DNA of 64,000 nucleotides from Betaproteobacteria bacterium. GTDB taxonomy: Bacteria; Pseudomonadota; Gammaproteobacteria; Burkholderiales; Burkholderiaceae. Below are positions 55,317 to 64,000 of this stretch, in pieces (positions within the stretch are counted from its first letter, which is position 1; every line of letters starts with the position of its first letter). The DNA lies in NCBI GenBank assembly GCA_947453825.1, contig CANGHN010000003.1:36848-100847 (forward strand), written 5' to 3'. Below the pieces are notes generated by a model. That model did no database searches and had not been told where the DNA came from. It was given only the letters and a program-made list of their open reading frames with translations. Made by a program: the position numbers and the translations under genes.

Positions 55317-56282
55317 TTAATCGATTGTGATCTGTGACTGAGCAATCAGCTTACGCCATTTCTCAATCTCACTCTTAATTAATTGAGAAAATTGCTCAGG
55401 GGTTCCAGGCATCGGATCAGCCCCTTGTGCAATCAACTTATCTTTAAATTTAGGATCAGCCAAAATACTTTGTAACTCTTTGTTCAGACGATTACGAATG
55501 TCTATCGGCAAATTTGCAGGGGCTACCAAGCCATACCAAGTAGCCATCTCATAGCCCGGTAACCCAGACTCTGCAATCGTTGGAGTACCAGGGGCTGCAG
55601 CCGAGCGTTTCGCAGTAGTAATGCCCAGTGCACGTAAATTACCCGCCTTCACCTGAGGCACTGCGCTCGGTAAGTTTGGAAAGCTCATATCCACCTGACC
55701 CGAAATCACATCAGGCATGGCATTACCAGTGCCTTTATAAGGTATGTGGATCATGTCAATCTTCGCCATCTTCTCAAAGAGCACGGCAGAGAGATGTACT
55801 GAGGTTCCGCTACCGCTTGAGGCAAATGTCAATTTTCCAGGGTTCGCTTTTGCTGCGGCGATGACATCACCAACAGACTTATATGGTGAATTCATGGGAA
55901 CGACCAACATATTAGGCGCTGAAAACACGCCACCAATTGGCGTGAAATCTTTCACTGGGTCATAGGGCAAATTTTTATACAAGGATGCATTGACCGCGTG
56001 CCCAATAGAGGGGAAATAAATGACATAACCGTCTGCTGGTGAGCGAGCCACAATCTCTGCAGCAATATTTCCATTGGCGCCCGCCTTATTTTCAACAATG
56101 ACTGGCTGACCTAGTCTGGTAGATAAACCCTCTGCCAAGGCACGGCCAACAGTATCAGCAGAACCTCCTGGGGAAAATCCTACGATTAAATGGATCGGCT
56201 TGTTAGGATAGTTAGATTTATTATCTGCCGCATAAGTAACGGTAAAGCCCAAACAACATAACAGCGCTAGAAAAAATTTCAT
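55317..56282 (-). CDS. Bug/TctC-family periplasmic binding protein
   Basis: A 321-residue solute-binding protein with a signal peptide (MKFFLALLCCLGFTVTYAA) and the Bug pattern YPNKPIHLIVGFSPGGSADTVGR. The ATG at 56282 follows the CoA-transferase stop; a TTG at 56303 would overlap it. As with the other Bug gene in this window, no TctA/TctB membrane subunits are near. By operon membership it probably binds the acid or acyl precursor handled by the CoA-transferase. Confidence 0.88.
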   Translation of the reverse strand: MKFFLALLCCLGFTVTYAADNKSNYPNKPIHLIVGFSPGGSADTVGRALAEGLSTRLGQPVIVENKAGANGNIAAEIVARSPADGYVIYFPSIGHAVNASLYKNLPYDPVKDFTPIGGVFSAPNMLVVPMNSPYKSVGDVIAAAKANPGKLTFASSGSGTSVHLSAVLFEKMAKIDMIHIPYKGTGNAMPDVISGQVDMSFPNLPSAVPQVKAGNLRALGITTAKRSAAAPGTPTIAESGLPGYEMATWYGLVAPANLPIDIRNRLNKELQSILADPKFKDKLIAQGADPMPGTPEQFSQLIKSEIEKWRKLIAQSQITID

Positions 56283-56286
56283 AGTC

Positions 56287-56955
56287 TTAATTAACTTTAC
56301 CAAGCTGCTTCATTGGCACACCACTGAGCTCTTGTAATTGATCGAAGGTAAGACCTTCTACCCAGTCGATTGCCACCAAACCATCTTGCGTGACTTCAAT
56401 TGTTGCTAAATCAGTATAGATACAGTCAACAGCTGCAAGCGCAGTGAGGGGATAAGTACATTCATGCACTAACTTAGACTGGCCAGACTTTGTTAGATGC
56501 TCCATCATGACAAATAATTTTTTAGCGCCTAAAGCCAAATCCATGGCGCCACCTACTGCCGGAATTGCCTTGGGATCTCCAGTGCGCCAGTTTGCGATAT
56601 CGCCTTTGACGGATATCTGAAATGCGCCCAGAACACAGATATCGATATGCCCACCACGAATCATCACAAAAGAATCTGCATGATGGCAAAGTGATGCCCC
56701 AGGCAACATAGTGACCGGTTGTTTGCCAGCATTGACCAATTCTTCGTCAATTTGATCTCCATGAGCCAAAGGGCCCATTCCTAGTAAACCATTCTCGCTA
56801 TGTAAAAGAATTTCTCGATCTGGTGGCAGATAATTTGAAATCGTCATAGGCTGCCCAATACCCAAGTTCACATGCGCTCCTTCAGGAATATCCTGCACGA
56901 TGCGCTTAGCGATATCTGCTGTACTACGTTTTTTGACTTGAGAGAGATCAATCAT
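56287..56955 (-). CDS. 3-oxoacid CoA-transferase, subunit B
   Basis: A 222-residue class I CoA-transferase subunit. The catalytic Glu is in LLHSENGLLGMGP, with GIGQPMTISN at about residue 34. It pairs with subunit A encoded before it, with an ATGA overlap. It moves CoA from a donor such as succinyl-CoA to a 3-oxoacid (3-oxoadipate or acetoacetate types); the true acceptor is unknown. Start of the catabolic cassette with a Bug protein and thiolase-like pair. Confidence 0.9.
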   Translation of the reverse strand: MIDLSQVKKRSTADIAKRIVQDIPEGAHVNLGIGQPMTISNYLPPDREILLHSENGLLGMGPLAHGDQIDEELVNAGKQPVTMLPGASLCHHADSFVMIRGGHIDICVLGAFQISVKGDIANWRTGDPKAIPAVGGAMDLALGAKKLFVMMEHLTKSGQSKLVHECTYPLTALAAVDCIYTDLATIEVTQDGLVAIDWVEGLTFDQLQELSGVPMKQLGKVN

Positions 56956-57623
56956 GATGTTCCTCCAACTAGCACCACACGCTTGACGAAGATTCCTGGA
57001 GTAACGATGGCCTCTGGATGTAGCGTGCCTAACTCAACCACTTTATTGACTTGTGCAATTGTGCAAGCTGCAGCCGTAGCCATCACTGGGCCAAAGTTTC
57101 TACCGGTGCCGTGATAAGTCAGGTTACCCCAACGATCGCCCTTATCGGCTCTCACTAATGCGTAGTCTGCTTTAATCGCTTTTTCAAATACTTGATTAAC
57201 GCCATCAATGACGCGCGTATCTTTACCAACGGCCAGCTCAGTTCCAAAGCCCGTGGGTGTATAGAATCCGCCAATACCTGCACCTCCAGCCCGAATACGT
57301 TCAGCCAAGGTGCCTTGAGGCACTAGCTCTAATTCAATTTTTCCATCGCGATATAAATCATCGAATGCACCAGATTCGGGTTGACGCGGAAAGGAGCAAA
57401 CCATTTTCTTGACACGACCAGCGCCAATTAACTTGGCAATACCAATGCCTGAATTTCCAGCGTTATTACTCACGATTGTGAGATCTTTTGCACCCTGCTC
57501 TACCAAAGCATCTAGAAGGAAAATGGGTAGGCCTGCGCCTCCAAATCCAGAAACCAGAATGATTGAACCATCACGAATATCCCGCAGGGCCTCAGCCACG
57601 CTGGGAATTATTTTTTGAATCAC
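56952..57623 (-). CDS. 3-oxoacid CoA-transferase, subunit A
   Basis: A 223-residue class I CoA-transferase subunit: GFGGAGLPIFLLDAL near the N-terminus, the GIGGFYTPTGFGTEL segment, and ADYALVRADKGDRWGNL. First gene of the leftward operon. Together with subunit B it resembles PcaIJ/ScoAB pairs. Confidence 0.9.
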   Translation of the reverse strand: MIQKIIPSVAEALRDIRDGSIILVSGFGGAGLPIFLLDALVEQGAKDLTIVSNNAGNSGIGIAKLIGAGRVKKMVCSFPRQPESGAFDDLYRDGKIELELVPQGTLAERIRAGGAGIGGFYTPTGFGTELAVGKDTRVIDGVNQVFEKAIKADYALVRADKGDRWGNLTYHGTGRNFGPVMATAAACTIAQVNKVVELGTLHPEAIVTPGIFVKRVVLVGGTS

Positions 57624-57688
57624 TGCTTGTCTCCGTCTACTTTTTATTAGGGGTGTATCTATTTAGCTTTTGCTAGATTTCTTCTAAT

Positions 57689-58129
57689 TTAATGCATTTT
57701 AGAAATGGCTGATTTAATTGCTTCTGCCAAGTTTTCCGCCAGGACCTTCCGGGCTGCCAGAGAGGCTTTTGGAGCCTCTTGGGTTCTAGTAGACCATGCT
57801 GAGCCCGGAAAAAATGCATCATCTTTAAACCTAGGGATGACATGCCAGTGAATATGCGGAACCATATTACCCAGTGCCGCTAGATTCACCTTATCGGGAT
57901 GCATTACATGACGTATCGCCTCCTCTACGGCAAAAACCAAGGCCATTAAATGATCTCGCTCACCATAGCTTAAATCCGACATCTCGGCAACGTGTCGATT
58001 CCAGATCACGCGACAAAAGCCTGGTAAGTCAGGGTCGTTCACAAGGATGACACGACAATCATCCCCGCGCCAGATCAACTCACCATCTTCGGGCTTTAAA
58101 TCTGGTTTACAAAGTATGCAATTTGCCAT
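57689..58129 (-). CDS. HIT-family hydrolase
   Basis: A 146-residue histidine-triad protein: HIHWHVIPR carries the catalytic triad, and CILCKPDL near the start is a possible zinc motif. Family members hydrolyse or transfer nucleotides (for example AMP-amine or dinucleoside polyphosphates). The ATG at 58129 (MANCILCKP) is chosen over 58177. Lies downstream of aceA behind its terminator. Confidence 0.9.
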   Translation of the reverse strand: MANCILCKPDLKPEDGELIWRGDDCRVILVNDPDLPGFCRVIWNRHVAEMSDLSYGERDHLMALVFAVEEAIRHVMHPDKVNLAALGNMVPHIHWHVIPRFKDDAFFPGSAWSTRTQEAPKASLAARKVLAENLAEAIKSAISKMH

Positions 58130-58142
58130 AAGAAGAATGTAA

Positions 58143-58188
58143 ACGAAAACGGCACCTAAGTCACCCTTGTGGGGCAATTTAGATGCCG
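58143..58188 (-). terminator. Terminator after aceA
   Basis: On the minus strand, CGGCATCTAAA pairs imperfectly with TTAGGTGCCG (58188-58150, two mismatches) and is followed by TTTTCGTTT. Confidence 0.65.
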
Positions 58189-58240
58189 TGGCAGTAGTAG
58201 CGTTATTGCATTGCCACCACTACAGACTTCCTAGGAATAC

Positions 58241-59539
58241 TTAATGGAACTGCTCTTCTTCAGTAGACCCAGTCAACGCTGTTACAGAAGATTTACCGCC
58301 CTGAATCACGGTAGTAACGTCATCAAAATAACCAGTGCCAACTTCTTGCTGATGTGAAACAAAAGTATATCCACGCTCGCGTGCAGCAAATTCTGGTTCT
58401 TGAACTTTTTCAACGTAAGCGGTCATGCCACGCTTAGAGTAGTCTTGCGCCAAGTCGAACATGTTGTACCACATTGAGTGGATACCAGCGAGGGTAATAA
58501 ATTGGTATTTGTAACCCATAGCGCCTAACTCGCGCTGGAACTTTGCAATCGTTGCATCGTCCAGATTTTTCTTCCAGTTAAAGGAAGGTGAGCAGTTGTA
58601 GGCCAACATCTTGCCTGGGAACTTCGCCCGAATCGCCTCTGCAAATTTTTGCGCAAAATCAAGATCTGGTGTGCCTGTTTCGCACCAAACCATATCGGCG
58701 TAAGCAGCGTAGGCCAAACCACGTGAGATGGCTTGATCCAAGCCTTTGTGAGTCTTATAGAAACCTTCTGGAGTCCGTTCACCCGTTAAGAATCGCTTAT
58801 CGTTTTCATCGTAGTCAGAGGTCAACAAATCGGCAGCCTCAGCATCGGTACGAGCTAGGATAATGGTTGGCACACCCATGACATCTGCTGCTAAGCGAGC
58901 CGAGATTAATTTCTGAACAGATTCTGCAGTTGGCAATAACACCTTGCCACCTAGATGACCGCACTTCTTTACTGAAGATAATTGGTCTTCAAAGTGAACG
59001 CCAGCAGCACCTTGCTTAATTAATGCCTTACTCAATTCGAACGCATTTAGTACGCCACCAAAACCAGCTTCAGCATCGGCAACAATAGGAGCAAAGTAGT
59101 CGATATAACCCGTATCACCTGGGCCAATACCTTTTGCGGTTTGTATCTCATCAGCACGTTGGAATGAGTTATTGATACGCTCAACCATCTTGGGTACTGA
59201 ATCTACTGGATATAGAGATTGATCTGGATACATAGCTGCGTAAGAGTTGCCATCTGCTGCCACCTGCCAACCAGATAAGTAGATTGCTTGAATGCCGGCT
59301 TTTACTTGTTGCATCGCTTGACCACCAGTCAAAGCACCCAAACAGTTCACATACGCCTCGTTATTGACGAGCTCCCAAAGCTTTTCGGCACCATGCTTGG
59401 CTAGCGTGTGCTCAATCTTTAAGGAGCCACGCAGACGCACAACGTCTTCAGCGGTATAGCCACGGGTAATACCCTTCCAGCGTGGGTTGGTATCCCAGTC
59501 TTTTTGAATTGCTGCGATTTCTGCTTTGCGATCTGCCAT
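58241..59539 (-). CDS. aceA: Isocitrate lyase
   Basis: A 432-residue glyoxylate-cycle enzyme cleaving isocitrate to glyoxylate and succinate. The catalytic Cys193 is in KKCGHLGGK, with metal-site residues in ADAEAGFGG and [10 protein letters not shown]. Full length and of the E. coli type. It allows growth on acetate, fatty acids or PHB. The upstream region holds the palindromes at 59608-59619 and 59704-59720. Confidence 0.97.
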   Translation of the reverse strand: MADRKAEIAAIQKDWDTNPRWKGITRGYTAEDVVRLRGSLKIEHTLAKHGAEKLWELVNNEAYVNCLGALTGGQAMQQVKAGIQAIYLSGWQVAADGNSYAAMYPDQSLYPVDSVPKMVERINNSFQRADEIQTAKGIGPGDTGYIDYFAPIVADAEAGFGGVLNAFELSKALIKQGAAGVHFEDQLSSVKKCGHLGGKVLLPTAESVQKLISARLAADVMGVPTIILARTDAEAADLLTSDYDENDKRFLTGERTPEGFYKTHKGLDQAISRGLAYAAYADMVWCETGTPDLDFAQKFAEAIRAKFPGKMLAYNCSPSFNWKKNLDDATIAKFQRELGAMGYKYQFITLAGIHSMWYNMFDLAQDYSKRGMTAYVEKVQEPEFAARERGYTFVSHQQEVGTGYFDDVTTVIQGGKSSVTALTGSTEEEQFH

Positions 59540-59607
59540 GTTTTTCTCCCTAAGTTAAACAAGTGCTTCAAAATTTGAGACCTCTTCAGACGATTTCAAG
59601 TCTTATG

Positions 59608-59619
59608 TCTTATATAAGA
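59608..59619. promoter_or_regulatory. Perfect palindrome TCTTATATAAGA upstream of aceA
   Basis: 12-bp perfect palindrome 69 bp upstream of the aceA start, preceded by a direct GTCTTAT repeat. Candidate operator of a carbon-metabolism regulator. Confidence 0.45.
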
Positions 59620-59703
59620 GTTTAGATCGTTCAAAAAGTTCCGCAAGAGCAAAAAAGAAAATAAATGGAAATATTTAGTTATTTAAATTCAATAGCTTAT
59701 AGT

Positions 59704-59720
59704 CGTATTTTTATAATACG
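59704..59720. promoter_or_regulatory. CGTATT/AATACG inverted repeat
   Basis: CGTATT (59704-59709) and AATACG (59715-59720) around TTTAT, in the gap between aceA and the VOC gene. Candidate operator or hairpin; also a GGGTGG/CCACCC hairpin lies at 59752-59768 without a T-run. Confidence 0.3.
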
Positions 59721-59821
59721 AAATGCATATCCACTGCTTGGAATGTAATGAGGGTGGTCTTGCCACCCCGCATTTTATTCAGGGAAACGTCATTTCACTA
59801 TATGAAAAGAACAAGGAGGTT

Positions 59822-60220
59822 TTATACGTACTCGGCAACTTCAACGAGGTTGCCGTCTGGATCACGTAAATACACTGAACGGATTGGCCCAAGCGCTCCC
59901 CGACGTGAAACAGGACCTACATCAATCGGGATTTGATTTTGTTTTAAGTGCTCAATGAATTCATCCAATGGGACTGAGGCAATTAAACAAAAGTCACCGG
60001 AACCAATGGTGGGGACTCTAGCCTTAGTTGGAGTCTCAGTAGCTCGATCTTGCAAATTAATTTTTAATTGCCCAAATAACAAAGCGTAGCGTGGCTGCCC
60101 TTCTGGCCCTTTGAAAAATTCTCTTTCAAATCCAAATGTTTTTTCGTAGAACTGAGTACTTGCCTCAATGTCAGTCACGGTTAAGACAATATGATCGATT
60201 CGATCAATTAACTGCTTCAT
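59822..60220 (-). CDS. VOC-family (glyoxalase/dioxygenase fold) protein
   Basis: A 132-residue vicinal-oxygen-chelate protein: IDHIVLTVTDIEASTQFYEK with a likely metal His at the start and YLRDPDGNLVEVAEYV with Glu at the end. Size and pattern match the single-domain VOC group (glyoxalase I, fosfomycin-resistance and dioxygenase-like). No function can be assigned. It stands alone between aceA and the MFS transporter. Confidence 0.85.
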   Translation of the reverse strand: MKQLIDRIDHIVLTVTDIEASTQFYEKTFGFEREFFKGPEGQPRYALLFGQLKINLQDRATETPTKARVPTIGSGDFCLIASVPLDEFIEHLKQNQIPIDVGPVSRRGALGPIRSVYLRDPDGNLVEVAEYV

Positions 60221-60305
60221 TTACTATCTCCATTATTTTTATACATAATCAGAAAAACAGCAGAATTTATTGTGCATTAAATATCCTTACTGCAAACCCT
60301 AAAAT

Positions 60306-61541
60306 TTAGGCACTAGCGCGCTTTGCATTGCTAGATACTTTAAACGCCATGACAATGATCATCAGCTGAAATAAAGCAATACCAATAAATAATGCTCTTG
60401 GTAAGCCAGCATCCATAAAAAAGCCAAAGATAAAAGGTCCGATTGCTGCACCTAGATCAATGCCAGAATAAATAATGCCGTAGACACGCCCTGCCACACC
60501 CTGTGGTGTTGCAGACTTTACGAGTAGATCTCGCGATGGCGCTATCACACCAAAACCAATGCCAATACCTACAAAAAAGATTGGGATCAGGTCAAGTGGA
60601 GCTATGCCAGTTGCAAGCAGTAGACATATCGCAGTAGTAAATATCAAACAGGTCGTGACAATTTTTTCGGGCAGCTGAATTTTGCTTGCCAGGTAACCAC
60701 CCAATAAGGTTCCACCAGCACTTCCCAATGCTAATAAAGTGATGAAGTAACTACCAACACTGACGGGTACGTCATAGATCTTCAATAGCGCACTAGGTGC
60801 AAAGGACTGCAAGCTAGAGGTTGTTGCCATACTGAAGAAAAAGAAAACCCAGCACAACCACACTGCGGTTAATTTCAGGAAAGCAAAAGCGCTTGTAGGT
60901 ATGCCCCCAGGATTCGCTGCTTGTGCATGACTGTCACTTTGCTCTTGACGGGCCTTAACATCATCAATGAGTTGACTCTTGTTCAGCCAGAGGATCAATA
61001 AAACGATTGCTTCTAACGCTGCTGCAGACAGAAATGCAATACGCCAATCTGAAAGCTCTGTGATGGCCACCATAAATGCAGGTGCTGCTGCCCAACCCAG
61101 GTAACCAGTAACGCCATGCATGGAATAGGCATAAGGTAGATTAGGCGGAGAGATCTTGTGATTAATTAAGGTGAAATCAACCGGATGAAAAATCCCGTTA
61201 CCGCATCCAGCAATCACTGCCCCAAAAATCAACATGACGTAACCATGACTCTGCGAAAACATGAGAGCTGCAAGAGCAAGTAGACCAACACCAGCAAATA
61301 GGACTGGTCTAGCGCCAATACGATCGACTAAAAATCCTGAAGCCGCTTGCACCATCGCTGACACCACAAAGAAGACCGACATCAGTAAGCCGAGCTCTGC
61401 ATAGTTCAGAGCAAAGGCATCCTTCAGCCATGGAAACATGGGAGGAAGGATTAAATGAAAAAAGTGAGAGCTGCCGTGCGCTAGGCTAAGTAGAGCAATA
61501 ACCCGGACATCACTGGCACGCCTACTAAGCGCATCAGTCAT
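60306..61541 (-). CDS. MFS transporter
   Basis: A 411-residue major facilitator superfamily protein with about twelve hydrophobic helices and DRIGARPVLFAG in the loop between helices 2 and 3. The segment HGSSHFFHLILPPMFP at the start recalls the Fsr/fosmidomycin-type group. Substrate unknown. A run of polar residues separates the two halves (about residue 200). Confidence 0.88.
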   Translation of the reverse strand: MTDALSRRASDVRVIALLSLAHGSSHFFHLILPPMFPWLKDAFALNYAELGLLMSVFFVVSAMVQAASGFLVDRIGARPVLFAGVGLLALAALMFSQSHGYVMLIFGAVIAGCGNGIFHPVDFTLINHKISPPNLPYAYSMHGVTGYLGWAAAPAFMVAITELSDWRIAFLSAAALEAIVLLILWLNKSQLIDDVKARQEQSDSHAQAANPGGIPTSAFAFLKLTAVWLCWVFFFFSMATTSSLQSFAPSALLKIYDVPVSVGSYFITLLALGSAGGTLLGGYLASKIQLPEKIVTTCLIFTTAICLLLATGIAPLDLIPIFFVGIGIGFGVIAPSRDLLVKSATPQGVAGRVYGIIYSGIDLGAAIGPFIFGFFMDAGLPRALFIGIALFQLMIIVMAFKVSSNAKRASA

Positions 61542-61588
61542 GTACCGAGTTTACTGGTGCAGGGCGATTCCTGCACAAATTCCCAAAT

Positions 61589-64000
61589 TTAATGCACTAG
61601 GCGGGTGAAACTAAAGTCGCCTTTTTTGTCTACATCTACTGGGACAACATCTTTTGGACCAAACTTACCCTCTAAGATCATCTTAGAGACTGGGTTCTCA
61701 ATATGCTGCTGAATAGCGCGCTTGAGCGGCCTTGCCCCAAAGACAGGATCAAAGCCAACCTCAGCAATCTTATTTAAGGCTGCATCACTCACCTCAAGCT
61801 GCATATCGACTTTTGCCAAACGATCCGACAAGTTTTTAAGCAAGATTTTTGCGATATTGGCAATATTGCCTTTATCCAGACCATGGAACACCACGATCTC
61901 ATCAATACGGTTCAAGAACTCAGGGCGGAAATGATTCTTGAGCTCTTCAAATACCGCATCCTTAATCTCTACTTGCTTCTTACCAGTCATGGACTGAATC
62001 AGATGTGAGCCGATATTGCTAGTCATCACAATCACTGTGTTCTTAAAGTCAACAGTGCGACCCTGTCCATCGGTTAAGCGGCCATCGTCTAATACTTGTA
62101 AGAGCACATTAAAGACGTCTGGATGTGCTTTTTCAATTTCATCAAACAAAATGACACTATAAGGATGGCGACGCACTTGTTCAGTTAAGTAACCGCCTTC
62201 TTCGTAACCGACATAGCCTGGAGGCGCACCAATCAAGCGGGCGACACTATGCTTTTCCATGAACTCGCTCATATCAATCCGAATCAGGTGATCTTCGCTG
62301 TCAAACAAGAAGCCTGCTAAGGCTTTGCAAAGCTCAGTCTTACCTACGCCTGTGGGTCCCAAAAATAAGAAAGAGCCATAAGGGCGATTTTCTTCAGACA
62401 AGCCAGCACGAGAGCGACGGATCGCATCTGATACTGCACGGATCGCTTCTTCTTGACCTACGACACGCTTATGCAAAAGCTCTTCCATCTTAAGTAATTT
62501 ATCGCGCTCACCTTGCATCATTTTCGATACCGGAATGCCAGTAGCACGTGACACTACCTCAGCAATCTCTTCTGCGCCAACTTGCGTACGCAGTAGCTTA
62601 TTCTTCACCACGCCATTCTTATCACCTTTGGCTTCTGCTGCTGCAGCTGATTTCAGTTTGGCTTCGAGCTCAGGCAGCTTGCCATATTGCAACTCAGCTA
62701 CTTGTTCTAACTTGCCTTCACGCTGCAACCTAGCAATATCTGCCCGCACCTTTTCAATTTCTTCTTTGAGGTTAGCGGCCCCCAAAACAGCGCCCTTTTC
62801 TGCCTTCCAAATTTCTTCCAAGTCTGCATACTCGGCGCCCAGACGCTTGATTTCATCCTCAATCAAACCCAAACGTTTTTGAGAAGCCTCATCTTTTTCT
62901 TTCTTGACAGCTTCACGCTCAATCTTGAGTTGAATTAAACGACGTTCTAACTTGTCCATAACCTCCGGCTTGGAATCAATTTCCATCCGAATGCGCGAGC
63001 CAGCCTCATCAATGAGGTCAATAGCTTTATCGGGTAAGAAACGATCGGTAATGTAGCGATGTGATAGCTCTGCAGCCGCCACAATTGCTGGATCGGTAAT
63101 CTCAATACCATGGTGCAGCTCGTAACGCTCTTGCAAACCACGCAAGATCGCAATCGTTGCTTCAACGCTAGGCTCTTCCACCATGACTTTCTGAAAGCGG
63201 CGCTCTAGAGCAGGATCTTTTTCAATGTATTTACGGTACTCATCTAAAGTGGTTGCGCCAATACAATGCAATTCGCCACGAGCCAAAGCAGGCTTAAGCA
63301 TATTGCCAGCATCCATTGCACCATCACCCTTACCGGCGCCAACCATTGTATGAATCTCATCAATAAAGATAATTGTTTGACCTTCATCTTTAGCAACATC
63401 ACTCAGAACCGCCTTTAAGCGTTCTTCGAACTCGCCGCGATACTTAGCGCCCGCTAATAGCAAAGCCATATCTAAGACTAGAACACGTTTATTCTTGAGA
63501 GTTTCAGGAACCTCACCGTTCACAATACGCTGAGCCAAACCCTCAACAATCGCAGTCTTACCTACACCAGGTTCACCAATGAGAACCGGGTTATTCTTAC
63601 CGCGACGTTGCAAGATCTGAATCGTGCGACGAATCTCATCATCACGACCAATCACGGGATCTAACTTGCCCATACGAGCACGCTCAGTTAAATCGACGGT
63701 GTATTTTTTCAGGGCTTCACGTTGACCTTCAGCATCTGCACTATTCACTGATTCTCCTCCGCGCACTAAATCAATAGCCGTCTCTAACGATTTACGATTT
63801 AAGCCATTCTCACGAGCCACTTTACCGAGCTCGCCTTTGTCATCAGCAATGACCAATAAGAACAACTCTCCGGCAATGAATTGATCATTGCGCTTGTTAG
63901 CCTCTTTTTCGCAGAGATTTAGCCAGTTACTTAAATCACGACCAACCTGAACCTCACCGCTGGTGCCCTGCACCTCTGGTAGATTGCTAATAATCTTCTC
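61589..64000 (-). CDS. clpB: ClpB disaggregase (5' end outside window)
   Basis: An Hsp100 disaggregase, open from 64000 to 61589 (803 codons). The frame continues past the window edge, so about the first 60 residues are missing; a start near 63973 would only be an internal GTG. AAA1 Walker A is [11 protein letters not shown]2 Walker A is GPTGVGKT, and a coiled-coil middle domain lies between (about 320-450 of the visible part). It resolves protein aggregates with DnaK. Confidence 0.97.
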   Translation of the reverse strand, partial: EKIISNLPEVQGTSGEVQVGRDLSNWLNLCEKEANKRNDQFIAGELFLLVIADDKGELGKVARENGLNRKSLETAIDLVRGGESVNSADAEGQREALKKYTVDLTERARMGKLDPVIGRDDEIRRTIQILQRRGKNNPVLIGEPGVGKTAIVEGLAQRIVNGEVPETLKNKRVLVLDMALLLAGAKYRGEFEERLKAVLSDVAKDEGQTIIFIDEIHTMVGAGKGDGAMDAGNMLKPALARGELHCIGATTLDEYRKYIEKDPALERRFQKVMVEEPSVEATIAILRGLQERYELHHGIEITDPAIVAAAELSHRYITDRFLPDKAIDLIDEAGSRIRMEIDSKPEVMDKLERRLIQLKIEREAVKKEKDEASQKRLGLIEDEIKRLGAEYADLEEIWKAEKGAVLGAANLKEEIEKVRADIARLQREGKLEQVAELQYGKLPELEAKLKSAAAAEAKGDKNGVVKNKLLRTQVGAEEIAEVVSRATGIPVSKMMQGERDKLLKMEELLHKRVVGQEEAIRAVSDAIRRSRAGLSEENRPYGSFLFLGPTGVGKTELCKALAGFLFDSEDHLIRIDMSEFMEKHSVARLIGAPPGYVGYEEGGYLTEQVRRHPYSVILFDEIEKAHPDVFNVLLQVLDDGRLTDGQGRTVDFKNTVIVMTSNIGSHLIQSMTGKKQVEIKDAVFEELKNHFRPEFLNRIDEIVVFHGLDKGNIANIAKILLKNLSDRLAKVDMQLEVSDAALNKIAEVGFDPVFGARPLKRAIQQHIENPVSKMILEGKFGPKDVVPVDVDKKGDFSFTRLVH

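Overview
The window looks like a chromosome segment of a small-genome freshwater betaproteobacterium, most likely Polynucleobacter or a close relative in Burkholderiaceae. This rests on protein character and gene order, such as isc genes next to uvrB and tyrB, and a recJ-prfB-lysS run. No database search was possible. Most of the window is ordinary backbone, dense with genes and rich in ATGA start/stop overlaps.

Layout. 1-1683: kup, running off the left edge. 1839-1915: initiator tRNA-fMet. 1870-8418: a compact integrated element bounded by a 48-bp direct repeat of the tRNA 3' half. It carries an XRE repressor, a formyltransferase-fold cargo gene, two overlapping genes of unknown function, a RepA-like helicase, a TOPRIM primase, a small hypothetical gene, an AlpA-like protein, a 110-nt cloverleaf-like sequence and a P4-type tyrosine integrase. 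It has no capsid, relaxase or terminase that I recognise, so it resembles a phage satellite. 8635-20506: a MarR-like protein, a glycine-zipper lipoprotein, comEC, a TatD nuclease, lolDC, a conserved hypothetical, recJ, prfB with its programmed +1 frameshift, and lysS. 20562-23633: a small membrane protein, cysK, dsbB, fpr and a 54-aa ORF behind a ribosome-site hairpin.

23651-30728 (all minus strand) reads as a sulfolactate operon: slcC and comC interconvert sulfolactate enantiomers through sulfopyruvate, and suyAB release sulfite to give pyruvate. It also holds a GntR regulator, a YeiH-type exporter and a SoxC-like sulfite/sulfane dehydrogenase with its cytochrome c. A 34-bp palindrome sits on the slcC start. 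Divergent and next to it are a Bug-type binding protein, a ThDP enzyme, an FAD-linked oxidase and a TauE/SafE exporter (30892-35735). 35747-40408 is a tightly coupled operon for a fumarate reductase/succinate dehydrogenase-like complex plus a two-subunit class I fumarase/tartrate dehydratase, with a divergent LysR gene.

41548-46913: the complete iscRSUA-hscBA-fdx operon with an IscR type 1-like box upstream. 47053-53721: uvrB, an aromatic/aspartate aminotransferase, a PHA depolymerase, an RsxB-like ferredoxin, nth and a DUF1841 gene. 53724-57623: a catabolic operon of a CoA-transferase pair, a Bug protein, a thiolase-like protein and a DUF35 partner. 57689-64000: a HIT protein, isocitrate lyase, a VOC protein, an MFS transporter and clpB, running off the right edge.

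The most unusual material is the tRNA-fMet element (its formyltransferase cargo, cloverleaf and overlapping gene pair) and the sulfonate block with its neighbouring unassigned enzymes.
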